The notes beneath the pieces were generated by a model. The model saw only the letters and a program-made list of their open reading frames with translations, had not been told where the DNA came from and ran no database searches. Below, one piece after another: positions 16,381-25,080 of a stretch of 64,000 nucleotides of DNA. The position numbers were made by a program, and so were the translations under genes. Positions within the stretch are counted from its first letter, which is position 1. The number at the start of each line of letters is the position of its first letter. Source of the stretch: Actinomadura mexicana (lineage in GTDB: Bacteria > Actinomycetota > Actinomycetes > Streptosporangiales > Streptosporangiaceae); contig NZ_FZNP01000002.1 in the NCBI RefSeq assembly GCF_900188105.1, positions 682,001 to 746,000 of the forward strand, given 5' to 3'.

Positions 16381-16992
16381 ATGGCTGAGGGTGGCGGGTC
16401 GCGGCGGCGGGGGGCCGCGCTGGAGGAGGCGATCCTGCGGGCGGCGGCCGAGGTGCTGCGGGAGTCCGGTGCCGGTGGCCTGACCATGGACGAGGTCGCC
16501 CGGCGGGCCGGTACGAACAAGAACGCGATCTACCGGCGGTGGCCGAACCGCGTCGCGCTCGGTGTCGCCGCGTACCGCCGGCTGGCCGACGCGGAGATCA
16601 CGGTCCCGGACACCGGCTCGCTGCGCGACGACGCTCTGGACCTGCTGCGTCGCGCGAACAGCACGTGGTCGTCGCCGTACGGGGAGATCCTGCGCGGACT
16701 GATCGCGGCGGCCGGGGGCGCGCCGGAACTGCTCGCCGAGCTGCGGGACGGCGGCGGCGGCGCCTACGAGGCGGCGTGGCTGACGGTGCTCGGCCGGGCG
16801 GTCGCCCGTGGTGAGGCCGTGGCCGAGGCGCTGCATCCGCGGGTCGCGTCCACGCCGGTGGCGCTGCTGCGCAGCGAGTACATGACGCGGGGCGTCCCGG
16901 CCGTGCCGGACGGCGTTCTCGTCGAGATCGTGGAGGAGGTCTTCCTGCCGCTGGTCCGGGGGCGCGCCACCTTCAGTCCACGAGGTTCTTGA
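16381..16992 (+). CDS. TetR-family transcriptional regulator
   Basis: A 203-residue TetR protein. The N-terminal HTH spans ~15-60 (EEAILRAAAEVLRESGAGGLTMDEVARRAGTNKNAIYRRWPNR), followed by an all-helical ligand domain. AAGGGG lies 4 bp before the ATG. It is divergent from the glycoside-hydrolase-like gene and almost certainly binds the GGTACG/CGTACC palindromes between them. Ligand unknown. Confidence 0.93.
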   Translation: MAEGGGSRRRGAALEEAILRAAAEVLRESGAGGLTMDEVARRAGTNKNAIYRRWPNRVALGVAAYRRLADAEITVPDTGSLRDDALDLLRRANSTWSSPYGEILRGLIAAAGGAPELLAELRDGGGGAYEAAWLTVLGRAVARGEAVAEALHPRVASTPVALLRSEYMTRGVPAVPDGVLVEIVEEVFLPLVRGRATFSPRGS

Positions 16993-17078
16993 TTCCGCGG
17001 GCCGAGAGCTAGTTCTCCCCGGTCGACGAACGTCATGGACGGGTCGTAGGGCCGGCTGAATGCCACGGAGCCGTGGGT

Positions 17079-18146
17079 TCAGTGGCCCGCGGTCAGAAGT
17101 CCTCGATCATCCTCCGAAGGTGTCGCGGGGTCGGTGGACGCCCGGACGACGAGGCTGGGAGGCAGGCGCTCAGCCGGGGCCGTTCCTCCGGCGAGCAGTT
17201 CGACGAGCAGGTCGAGGGCACGTGCGCCCATTTCGCGCATGGGCGAGCGGACGCTGGTGAGGGGGATGGGCAGTTCCGCCGCGAGGGGGGTGTCGTTGTA
17301 GCCGGCGACGGCGACGTCCCGGCCGGGGCGCAGGCCCTGGTCGCGCAGGACGCCGAGCGCGCCGATGGCCGCGAAGTCGTTGACGGCGAACAGGGCCGTG
17401 GGCCGGGGGTCATGGCGCAGGAGGCGCGCGGCGGCGGCTCGGCCGCCGGCGGCGTCGAAACCGGAGTGGACGACGTGGGAGCCGGGCACGGGGAAGCCCG
17501 CCTCCCGGTACCGGTCGACGAAGCCGGCGGTGCGGTCGGCGCCGGTGCTGGCGAAGGGCTCGCCCGCGATGACGCCCACCCGCCGGTGGCCGAGGGCGAG
17601 CAGGTGGTCGGCGACCAGGCGTCCGCCGAGACGGTCGTCGCAGGTGACGGACGGGTGGCGGCCGGCGTGCCGGCTGACCAGGACGAACGGGACGCGCCGC
17701 TCGGCGATCTCGTCGAGGAAGGCGGCGCCGGTGTGCGCGTCGCCGAAGACCAGGCCGTCGACGTGCCGGGACAGCGCCAGTTCGGTGCGCGCCCGCTGCT
17801 GCTCCGGCCGGTCGTGGCTGTTCATGACGAAGGTGGTGAGGCCGTGCCGGGCGGCGGCGTCCTCGATGCCCTCGTAGATCGTGGCGAGCACCAGGTCGGA
17901 CAGCCGGGGGACCAGGACGCCGACGAGGTTGCTGCGCTGGGTGCGCAGGCTGGTGGCGTGCGGGTTGGGGCGGTAGTCCAGCCGGGCGGCCCAGCGCCGG
18001 ATCTCCTCGGCGGTCTCGTGGGATGCGGCGCGCTGGGCGTCCTCGGGGGAGCCGTTGAGCACCCGGGAGGCGGTGGAGACGTCGACGCCCGCCGCCTGCG
18101 CGATGGTCCGCAGCGTCGCGGGCCGCTGCCGGTCGTTGCGGGCCAC
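17079..18146 (-). CDS. LacI-family transcriptional regulator
   Basis: A 355-residue LacI/GalR regulator starting at the GTG 18146 (VARNDRQRPATLRTIAQAAGVDVSTASRVLNG is its HTH and hinge region), followed by the periplasmic-binding-protein-like domain (LVGVLVPRLSD, GVIAGEPFASTGADRTAGF, PTALFAVNDFAAIGALGVL, VAVAGYNDTPLAAEL). Divergent from the amidase gene, with CAAACGTTTG-type operators between them. It likely represses the amidase gene and itself until a sugar-like or amide ligand appears. Confidence 0.93.
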   Translation of the reverse strand: MARNDRQRPATLRTIAQAAGVDVSTASRVLNGSPEDAQRAASHETAEEIRRWAARLDYRPNPHATSLRTQRSNLVGVLVPRLSDLVLATIYEGIEDAAARHGLTTFVMNSHDRPEQQRARTELALSRHVDGLVFGDAHTGAAFLDEIAERRVPFVLVSRHAGRHPSVTCDDRLGGRLVADHLLALGHRRVGVIAGEPFASTGADRTAGFVDRYREAGFPVPGSHVVHSGFDAAGGRAAAARLLRHDPRPTALFAVNDFAAIGALGVLRDQGLRPGRDVAVAGYNDTPLAAELPIPLTSVRSPMREMGARALDLLVELLAGGTAPAERLPPSLVVRASTDPATPSEDDRGLLTAGH

Positions 18147-18209
18147 CTCGTCCGCCTTCCTGCCGTCGTGCCCTTGACAGGGCTGCCGTCCGGTGTCTTT
18201 TATACAACC

Positions 18210-18234
18210 CAAACGTTTGACCCAATCGTTTGGG
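18210..18234. promoter_or_regulatory. tandem LacI operators
   Basis: A perfect palindrome CAAACGTTTG at 18210-18219 and a second CCCAATCGTTTGGG at 18221-18234, centres 13 bp apart, both with the central CG typical of LacI sites. They lie in the divergent LacI/amidase promoter region. Confidence 0.75.
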
Positions 18235-18309
18235 TCACTGAAGATTCCATCCGGATCGATGGGAAAGAGGCGAAGCCGTGACACGACGGGTCGATGCGGG
18301 GCGGTCGGT

Positions 18310-19662
18310 GTGATCAGCCTGCCGCCGGGAGCGGGCTGGTTCGCCCGCCATACGGTCGCGGGACTGGCCGACGCCCTGCGGGACGGGCGGACGTCCCCGG
18401 GCGAACTGGTGGATCGGGCGCTGGACGAGGCGTCCAGGCTCGGGGCGCTCAACGCGTTCGTCACCGTCGACGGGACGGGGGCGCGCGCGGCGGCGGAGCG
18501 CGCCGGACGGGAGCTGGCCGCCGGCCTGGACCGCGGTCCCCTCCACGGCATCCCCGTCGCGGTCAAGGACGTCGTCGACACCGCGGGGCTGCGCACCACG
18601 ATGGGATCCCGCCACCACGCGGACCGGGTGCCCGCGCACGACGCCGAGTGCGTGCGCCGGCTGCGCGCCGCCGGCGCGGTCATCGTCGGGAAGACCACGA
18701 CCCACGAGTTCGCCTTCGGACCGACCGGCGACCGCTCGCTGAACGGGGCGACCCGCAACCCGTACGGGGACGGGCGGCTCGCCGGAGGGTCCAGCAGCGG
18801 GTCCGCCGCGGCCGTGGCCGCCGGGATCGTCCCGCTCGCGGTGGGCACCGACACCGGCGGCTCGGTGCGCATCCCCGCCGCGTGCTGCGGGATCGTCGCG
18901 CTCAAACCCACCCTCGGCGCCGTGCCGTCCGACGGGGTCTTCCCGGTCTCGTCCTCTCTGGACACGGTGGGCCCGATGGCGCGGACCGCCGAGGACTGCC
19001 TGCTGCTGTGGAACGCTCTGGCCGGCCGGGACGCCCCTGCCCCTGATGCCGCCGGTGTCCGCGTCGGCTGGGTGGCGCCGGACGCCGTCCACCCGAGCGA
19101 CCCGCGCGTGACCGCCGCGGCCCGCGCCATGCTGGAACCGCTGCCCGTGCGGGACGTCGCCGTCCCGGACCTCGCGCGGTTGCGCTGGGCCTACACCGCG
19201 ATCCAGAGCGGCGAGGTCCACCGGCTCCACGCGGGACGGATGGCCGCCGCGCCGGAACTCTACGACGCGGAGGTGCTGGCGCGCCTGCGCGCGGCCGGGC
19301 GGATCACCGCCGAGGACACCGCCGCGGCCCGCGAGATGCGGGAACGGGTCCGCAGGGCGGTGACGACCCTCTTCGGACGTTTTGAGATCCTCGCCATGCC
19401 CACCGTTCCGGTCGTCGCTCCGCCACTGGGCGCCCGGACCCTGGCGCTGAACGGGACGCCGGTCGACGTCCGTGCGGCGCTCCTGGCGTTCACCAGCCCG
19501 TGGAGCGTGCTCGGACTTCCCGCCGTCAGCCTGCCCGCCGCCCTCGTCGACGGGCTGCCCGCCGGTCTGCAGCTGATCGCCCGGCCGGGCGCCGAGCGCC
19601 TGCTGCTCGCCGCCGCGCGCCGCCTGGCGAAGACGATCTCCACCACCCCGTCGCAGCCATGA
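18310..19662 (+). CDS. amidase-signature family amidase
   Basis: A 450-residue amidase. The Ser-cisSer-Lys triad is visible: Lys in GIPVAVKDVVDTAG, and the serines in GGSSSGSAAAVAAGIVPLAV and TDTGGSVRIPA. The family hydrolyses amide bonds of diverse substrates in the cytosol. I prefer the GTG 18310; an in-frame ATG at 18259 is possible. A short frame from GTG 18278 (VTRRVDAGRSV) ends in TGA overlapping the 18310 GTG, so a leader peptide may couple translation. A truncated nitrilase start follows 11 bp later, suggesting the original operon was amidase plus nitrilase for catabolism of an amide or nitrile. Confidence 0.88.
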   Translation: MISLPPGAGWFARHTVAGLADALRDGRTSPGELVDRALDEASRLGALNAFVTVDGTGARAAAERAGRELAAGLDRGPLHGIPVAVKDVVDTAGLRTTMGSRHHADRVPAHDAECVRRLRAAGAVIVGKTTTHEFAFGPTGDRSLNGATRNPYGDGRLAGGSSSGSAAAVAAGIVPLAVGTDTGGSVRIPAACCGIVALKPTLGAVPSDGVFPVSSSLDTVGPMARTAEDCLLLWNALAGRDAPAPDAAGVRVGWVAPDAVHPSDPRVTAAARAMLEPLPVRDVAVPDLARLRWAYTAIQSGEVHRLHAGRMAAAPELYDAEVLARLRAAGRITAEDTAAAREMRERVRRAVTTLFGRFEILAMPTVPVVAPPLGARTLALNGTPVDVRAALLAFTSPWSVLGLPAVSLPAALVDGLPAGLQLIARPGAERLLLAAARRLAKTISTTPSQP

Positions 19663-19673
19663 AGGAGCAGCCC

Positions 19674-20217
19674 ATGCCCGCCGTCAGCCCGGTCACCGCG
19701 GCCGCCGTCCAGTTCGACCCCCAGGTCGGCTGCGTCATGGCCGACGCCGCGACCTAGCGGCCCGTCGTCGAGCACATCGACCTTCCCAACCCGGTGGTCG
19801 TGCTCAACCGTCGCGGGCGCGGGGAGAGCGGCCCTCTCGGATCCCACTACTCGGTCCGCACCGAGGTGGACGATCTGAGTCACGTCCTCGGAGGTCTCGG
19901 CGATGTCGGCCTTGCCGGCGGGACGCACCTGTTCGGCTGGAGCTACGGCGGCCCGGTCGCCCCTCGCCGACGAGCTCGGCGCCATCGACGGCCACCGGCC
20001 CGCCTTCGGCGCCTACGCGGACCTCGACGTGCCGGTCACCCTGCTCCTCGGAGCGGACAACGAGGGGCAGCCGCCTTACGGGACCGCGTTCGCGCAGTTC
20101 GAGCAGGCGATGCCGCGAGCACGGGTCGTCCGCATCCCGGGAGAGGGCCACCTCGCCCACGCCTCCGCTCCCCGACTGCTCGCGGCGCACATCGCGGACG
20201 CGGTGAAGGAGCACTGA
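19674..20217 (+). pseudogene. chimeric pseudogene: nitrilase start joined to alpha/beta-hydrolase fragments
   Basis: The DNA starts like a carbon-nitrogen hydrolase (MPAVSPVTAAAVQFDPQVG) with a ribosome-binding site but stops after 27 codons. It is followed without a start by an alpha/beta-hydrolase interior (NPVVVLNRRGRGESGPLG and the nucleophile elbow FGWSYGG). A frameshift and internal deletion then lead to the C-terminal part (DVPVTLLLGADNE, then RIPGEGHLAHASAP with the catalytic His). No frame spans the whole, so none of the parts can make an active enzyme. Confidence 0.8.
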
Positions 20218-20253
20218 GCGCACCCGCGTGCCATCCGTCCGCGCTTCCTCGGC

Positions 20254-20382
20254 TCATGGCTGCGACGTGGTGGCGCGTGGCGGGGAGGCGGCCTCGGCTC
20301 GGGCGGCGTCCAGGGCGCCGATCGTGGTGGCCAGGGCGAGGAGCACCATCGCGATCCGGAGGGTGATGCGCAAGATCTTCAT
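20254..20382 (-). CDS. 42-residue putative secreted or membrane peptide
   Basis: Starts MKILRITLRIAMVLLALAT and continues TIGALDAARAEAASPPRATT. It has a basic N-terminus, one hydrophobic helix and an Ala-rich tail with a possible signal-peptidase site (ARAEA). GGGGGA lies about 9 bp upstream of the ATG. No family is recognised and it could be a chance frame, but the start signals are good. Confidence 0.4.
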   Translation of the reverse strand: MKILRITLRIAMVLLALATTIGALDAARAEAASPPRATTSQP

Positions 20383-20496
20383 CTGTGGAATCCCCCGTTC
20401 CATCGAACGGATCCTGTACTCAATGTGATGCGGCCGGACCGGGAAGTGTTCTCCGAACGCCTCAGAATGGACGAGAAGGACCGTTCGATGGACGGG

Positions 20497-22239
20497 TCAC
20501 GCGGGTTGGGGGGCCGGGGCGGTGGCCTGTTCGCGTTGCCAGAGCGCGCGGTAGGGGCCGGGGCGGTTCAGCAGGTCGGTGTGGGTGCCCCGGTCGGTGA
20601 CGCGGCCCTCGTCCAGGAAGATGACCTCGTCGACGGCGTCCAGGCCGGCGAGGCGGTGGGTGACCAGGAGGGTCGTCCGGCCTTCGGTGGCGGCGAGGAG
20701 GTCGGTGGTCAGCTCGTCGGCGGTCGCGGTGTCGAGGTGCTCGGCGGGCTCGTCGAGGAGCAGGATCGGGAAGTCGGCGAGGAGGGCGCGGGCCAGTGCG
20801 ATGCGCTGGCGCTGGCCGCCGGAGACTTGAGCGCCGTGCTCGCCGACGCGGGTGGCGAGGCCGTCGGGGAGGGACTCGACCCAGTCCAGGAGCCGGGCGC
20901 GGTGCAGCGCGTCGCGGATCTCCTCGTCGGTGGCGGACGGGCGGGCCAGGCGGATGTTCTCGCCGATCGTCGAGTCGAACAGGTGCGCGTCCTGGGCGCA
21001 GAGGCCGATGACCTTGCGGACGTCGTCGCCGGAGAGGGCGCGCAGGTCCACGCCGTTGAGGGACGTCCGGCCGCCGGCGGGTTCCAGGAAGCGGAGCAGC
21101 GCGGCCGTCAGGGTGGTCTTGCCCGCTCCGCTCGGGCCGACGATCGCGCAGCGGCGGCCGGGCGCCAGATCCAGGGAGACGCGGTCGAGGGCGAAGGGTG
21201 CGCTGGGCGTCCAACGGGCCCGGAGGTTCTCGACGGAAAGTGTGTAGGGCGCCGCAGGCAGCGGTGCTGGGGCGTCCGGTTCCTGGACCGGGGGCGGGCT
21301 GTCCAGGACGGCGAAGATGCGCGCGGCCGAGCGGCGGACCCGCTCCAGGTACTGGGCGGCCAGGGGCAGCCCGGCGACGACCTCGAATGCGGCCAGCGGG
21401 AGGAGGACGACGACCGCGAGCAGGACACCGTCGAGGGCCCCTGAGCGGACGGCCGGCACGCCGACGGCGAGACTGCCCCAGACGGCCAGACCACCGGCGA
21501 GGGCGGAGATGGCGGCGCCGAGCCCGGTGGTCGCAGCGGAGCGGGCCGTGGCGCGCGTGAAGTCGCGATCGAGTCGCGCGGCCTTGGCGAGCTGTTCGGG
21601 AGCGGCGCCGTACGCGATGAGTTCCGGGGCGCCTTGCAGGGTGTCGACGACGTGGGAGGTGAGTTCGCCGCGCAGGTCGGTCGTGCGGCGTTCGGCCCGG
21701 CGGGAGACGACGCCCGACAGCCAGGGGGCGACGACCCCGGCGAGCAGCAAGGCCAGCAGGAGGACGACGCCCGCCGAGGGAAGCAGCAGCCAGGCGAGCC
21801 CGACGGAGGCGCCGCCGACGACCGCCGCCACGGTGCAGGGCAGCAGCACCCGCAGGAAGAGGTCCTGGACGGCGTCGACGTCCGCGACCAGCCGGTTCAG
21901 GAGGTCGCCGCCGCGGAAGGCGGGAAGCCCGGCGGGTGCGAGCCGCTCCAGCCGCTCGTACACCCGGGCCCGCAGGTCGGCGAGGATCCGGAACGTCGCG
22001 TCATGCCCGACGAGGCGCTCGACGTACCGGAACACGCCCCGCCCCAGCCCGAACGCGCGGACCGCCACGATCGCGACCATCAGCATGAGCACCGGCGGGT
22101 GCTGCGCCGCCCGCGAGATCAGCCACGCCGACGTCGCCATCAGCCCGACCCCGCTGCCGAGGGCCAGCACCCCGAACAGCAACGCCAGCGCGAGCCGTCC
22201 CCGCGCCGGACGCGCGAACCGGAGAAGCCGGAAGATCAT
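20497..22239 (-). CDS. cydC: CydC, cysteine/glutathione ABC exporter subunit
   Basis: A 580-residue half-transporter: six TM helices (residues ~15-280) with the CydC segment GMATSAWLISRAAQHPP-like LMATSAWLISRAAQHPP, then an ABC ATPase domain with Walker A GPSGAGKTT, signature VSGGQRQRIALARAL, Walker B ILLLDEPAEHLD and H-loop LLVTHRL. CydDC exports reductant across the membrane and is needed to assemble cytochrome bd. It is the last gene of cydABDC, separated from cydD by a 172-bp gap that contains a parS-like site. Confidence 0.95.
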   Translation of the reverse strand: MIFRLLRFARPARGRLALALLFGVLALGSGVGLMATSAWLISRAAQHPPVLMLMVAIVAVRAFGLGRGVFRYVERLVGHDATFRILADLRARVYERLERLAPAGLPAFRGGDLLNRLVADVDAVQDLFLRVLLPCTVAAVVGGASVGLAWLLLPSAGVVLLLALLLAGVVAPWLSGVVSRRAERRTTDLRGELTSHVVDTLQGAPELIAYGAAPEQLAKAARLDRDFTRATARSAATTGLGAAISALAGGLAVWGSLAVGVPAVRSGALDGVLLAVVVLLPLAAFEVVAGLPLAAQYLERVRRSAARIFAVLDSPPPVQEPDAPAPLPAAPYTLSVENLRARWTPSAPFALDRVSLDLAPGRRCAIVGPSGAGKTTLTAALLRFLEPAGGRTSLNGVDLRALSGDDVRKVIGLCAQDAHLFDSTIGENIRLARPSATDEEIRDALHRARLLDWVESLPDGLATRVGEHGAQVSGGQRQRIALARALLADFPILLLDEPAEHLDTATADELTTDLLAATEGRTTLLVTHRLAGLDAVDEVIFLDEGRVTDRGTHTDLLNRPGPYRALWQREQATAPAPQPA

Positions 22240-22317
22240 GCCCTCACCCCCGCCGCGGCTGTGAAGCCGCCCGCGCCCGCCGAAGCCTTCCCGGCGGGAC
22301 GCCGGAAGGTCCCGCAG

Positions 22318-22331
22318 GTTTCACGTGAATC
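22318..22331. promoter_or_regulatory. parS-like centromere site
   Basis: GTTTCACGTGAATC matches the ParB-binding consensus GTTTCACGTGAAAC at 13 of 14 positions. It lies in the cydD-cydC gap. Actinomycetes carry many parS sites around oriC, and the rest of this window looks origin-proximal. Confidence 0.7.
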
Positions 22332-22411
22332 ATTTCGGCCACCGGGGTTCGATGCCGCTCCGCGGGCGGGGCCCGATGCCTTCCGGTGGCCGGAGGCCGA
22401 GGTGGAGGGGG

Positions 22412-24067
22412 TCATGTCGTCACCAGGGCCGGGGTGATGGGGACGGTGCGGTCGGCCATCGCCGCGAGGGCCGGGCGGTGGGCCACGAGGATGACCGTGC
22501 GGGACTCCGCCAGGCGGCGGACGGCGTCGAGGACGGCGGCCTCGCTCTCGGTGTCCAGGTTGGAGGTCGGCTCGTCCAGGAGGAGGAGCGGGGCGTCGCG
22601 GAGGAAGGCGCGGGCCAGGGCGATGCGCTGGCGCTGTCCGGCGGACAGGCCCGCGCCGCGGTCGCCCAGGGGGGTGTCGAAGCCCGAGGGGAGGGCGTCG
22701 ACGAACCCGAGGGCGTTCGCGGCGCGGGCGGCCTCGCGGACCTCGGCGTCGGACGCGTCCGGGCGGCCGAGGCGGATGTTCGCGGCTACGGAGCCGGCGA
22801 ACAGGTGCGGGCGCTGGGGGACCCAGGCGATGCGCTCGCGCCAGGCGTCCGGCGAGAGGTCGGCGAGGTCGTCCCAGTCGACCAGGACGCGCCCCGAGTC
22901 CGGGCGGACGAAGCCGAGCAGCACGGCGAGCACGGTCGACTTGCCCGCGCCGCTCGGGCCGACCAGGGCGACCGTCTCGCCCGGGTGGACGGTCAGCGAG
23001 AAGTCGTCGAGGGCGGGGGCGCCGCGGCCGGGGTAGGTCACCGTCACGCCGTCCAGGCGGAGGGTCGCGCGGTCGGGGTCGGGGACGTCCCGCCGCGTCC
23101 CGGAGGGGGGCGGCGGCGTTTCGAGGACCTCGAAGATCCGCGCGGCGGCGGTGAGGCCCTCGACGCTCGCGTGGTACTGCGCGCCGACCTGGCGGAGGGG
23201 CAGGTAGGCCTCCGGCGCGAGGATCAGGACGAGCAGCGCGGTCTGCAGGCCGAGGCCGCCCTCCACCAGCCGGAGCCCGATCGACACGGCGACCAGGGCG
23301 ACGGACAGGGTGGACAGCAGTTCCAGGACGAGGGCGGACAGGAACGCGATCCGCAGGGTGGACATGGTCGCGCGCCGGTGCCGGCCGGTGATCTCGCGGA
23401 TCCGGTCCGCCTGCGCGCGGGCCCGGCCGAAGATCTTCAGCGTGGGGAGCCCGGCGACGACGTCCAGGAAGTGGGCGGAGAGCAGGGAGAGCGTCCGCCA
23501 CTGCCGGTCCATCCTGCGCCGGGTGGTGAGACCGACGAGGATCGCGAAGACGGGGATGAGCGGGAGCGTCGCGGCGATCGTCACGGCGGAGAGCCAGTCG
23601 CCCAGCAGGATCCGCGCGCCGACCGCCACCGGGACGATCACCGCGAGGACCAGTTGCGGCAGGTAGCGGGAGAAGTAGTCGTCCAGCGCGTCGATCCCCC
23701 GGGTGGCGAGGGTGGCGAGCTCGCCGCTGCGCTCCCCGGACAGCCAGCGCGGCCCGAGGGCCAGCGCGTGGGCGAGCAGCCGGCCGCGCAGCTGCGACTT
23801 CACCGCGGCGGACGAGCGGTGCGCGGCGACCTCCTGGAGCCACGCGACGAGCGTCCGGCCGAGGACGACGGCGAGGAGCAGCAGGAGCGGGGTGCGCAGG
23901 CCGCCGAGCGACGCGCCGTCCAGGAAGGCGCGGGTGAGCATGCCGGCGAGGAGGGTCGCCTGCGCGATGATCAGTCCGGCGGTGGCGGCGCCGAGCAGCA
24001 CCGACGCCGCGAGGAACGGGCGCGTCGTGCGGGCGTGGCGCAGCAGCCGGGGGTCGAGGGGCTTCAT
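22412..24067 (-). CDS. cydD: CydD, cysteine/glutathione ABC exporter subunit
   Basis: A 551-residue half-transporter starting MKPLDPRLLRHARTTRPFL at the ATG 24067, overlapping the cydB end by ATGA. Six TM helices with the CydD-type ATRGIDALDDYFSRYLPQ loop precede an ABC domain: Walker A GPSGAGKST, signature LSAGQRQRIALARAF, Walker B LLLLDEPTSNLD, H-loop ILVAHRP. It pairs with CydC. The overlap shows tight co-translation with the oxidase subunits. Confidence 0.95.
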   Translation of the reverse strand: MKPLDPRLLRHARTTRPFLAASVLLGAATAGLIIAQATLLAGMLTRAFLDGASLGGLRTPLLLLLAVVLGRTLVAWLQEVAAHRSSAAVKSQLRGRLLAHALALGPRWLSGERSGELATLATRGIDALDDYFSRYLPQLVLAVIVPVAVGARILLGDWLSAVTIAATLPLIPVFAILVGLTTRRRMDRQWRTLSLLSAHFLDVVAGLPTLKIFGRARAQADRIREITGRHRRATMSTLRIAFLSALVLELLSTLSVALVAVSIGLRLVEGGLGLQTALLVLILAPEAYLPLRQVGAQYHASVEGLTAAARIFEVLETPPPPSGTRRDVPDPDRATLRLDGVTVTYPGRGAPALDDFSLTVHPGETVALVGPSGAGKSTVLAVLLGFVRPDSGRVLVDWDDLADLSPDAWRERIAWVPQRPHLFAGSVAANIRLGRPDASDAEVREAARAANALGFVDALPSGFDTPLGDRGAGLSAGQRQRIALARAFLRDAPLLLLDEPTSNLDTESEAAVLDAVRRLAESRTVILVAHRPALAAMADRTVPITPALVTT

Positions 24068-25071
24068 GCGACCGGCTTCCTCACCGGGATGTGGGACGTG
24101 CCGATCCGCTTGCGGAAGACCCAGTACGTCCAGCCCTGGTAGATCATCACGATCGGGGTGAACACGGCCGCCACCCACGTCATGATCTTCAGGGTGTAGC
24201 CGGACGAGGCCGCGTTCGCGGTGGTCAGGCCGCCGGTGCCGAGGGTGGACGGCAGGACGTCCGGGAACAGCGACAGGAACAGGGTGGCGACGGCGAGCAC
24301 GATGGCGGCGCCGGTTCCGATGAACGCCCAGCCCTCGCGGCCGCGCCGGTTGGCCGCCGCGGCGGCGAGCAGCCCGGCGGCGGCGCCCGCGGCGGTGAGC
24401 CAGGTGACGGGCTTGCCGTACTGGAGCTGGGTGATCAGCAGGAAGCCGCCCCCGGCGACGATGGCGGCGACCGCGGCGAGGCCGGCGATCCGGCGGGCCC
24501 GCGCCCGGATGCCCCCGGTCGTCTTGAGCGCGAGGAACACCGCGCCGTGCAGGATGAACAGGGTCACGGTGGTGAGCCCGCCGAGCAGCGCGTACGGGCC
24601 GAGCAGGTCGGCGAGGGAGCCGGCGAACTCGTGGTCGGCGTCCAGCGGCACGCCCCGGACCATGTTCGCGAACGCGACCCCCCACACGAAGGCGGGCACG
24701 AGGCTGCCCCAGAAGATCGCCTTGTCCCAGTGGGACCGCCAGCGGGCGTCGTCGCGCTTGCCGCGGTACTCGAACGCGACGCCGCGGATGATCAGTGCGA
24801 GCAGGATCGCGAGGAGCGGCAGGTAGAAGCCGCTGAACAGGGTGGCGTACCACTCGGGGAACGCGGCGAAGGTGGCGGCGCCCGCGACGATGAACCACAC
24901 CTCGTTGCCGTCCCAGACGGGCCCGATGGTGTTGATGACGACGCGGCGCTCGACGTCGTCGCGGCCGAGCACGGGCAGCAGCATGCCGACGCCGAAGTCG
25001 AACCCCTCCAGGAAGAAGTAGCTCGTCCACAGGAAGGCGATGATGATGAACCAGGCGGTGGTGAGTTCCAT
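24064..25071 (-). CDS. cydB: cytochrome bd oxidase subunit II
   Basis: A 335-residue, eight- to nine-TM protein with the CydB features: LWTSYFFLEGFDFGVGML near the N-terminus, VWDGNEVWFIVAGAATFAAFP, and the conserved RGVAFEYRGKR loop. It forms the quinol:O2 oxidoreductase with CydA, supporting respiration at low oxygen or under NO and sulfide stress. Nine bases separate it from cydA and it overlaps cydD. Confidence 0.97.
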   Translation of the reverse strand: MELTTAWFIIIAFLWTSYFFLEGFDFGVGMLLPVLGRDDVERRVVINTIGPVWDGNEVWFIVAGAATFAAFPEWYATLFSGFYLPLLAILLALIIRGVAFEYRGKRDDARWRSHWDKAIFWGSLVPAFVWGVAFANMVRGVPLDADHEFAGSLADLLGPYALLGGLTTVTLFILHGAVFLALKTTGGIRARARRIAGLAAVAAIVAGGGFLLITQLQYGKPVTWLTAAGAAAGLLAAAAANRRGREGWAFIGTGAAIVLAVATLFLSLFPDVLPSTLGTGGLTTANAASSGYTLKIMTWVAAVFTPIVMIYQGWTYWVFRKRIGTSHIPVRKPVA

Positions 25072-25080
25072 GACCGGCCC

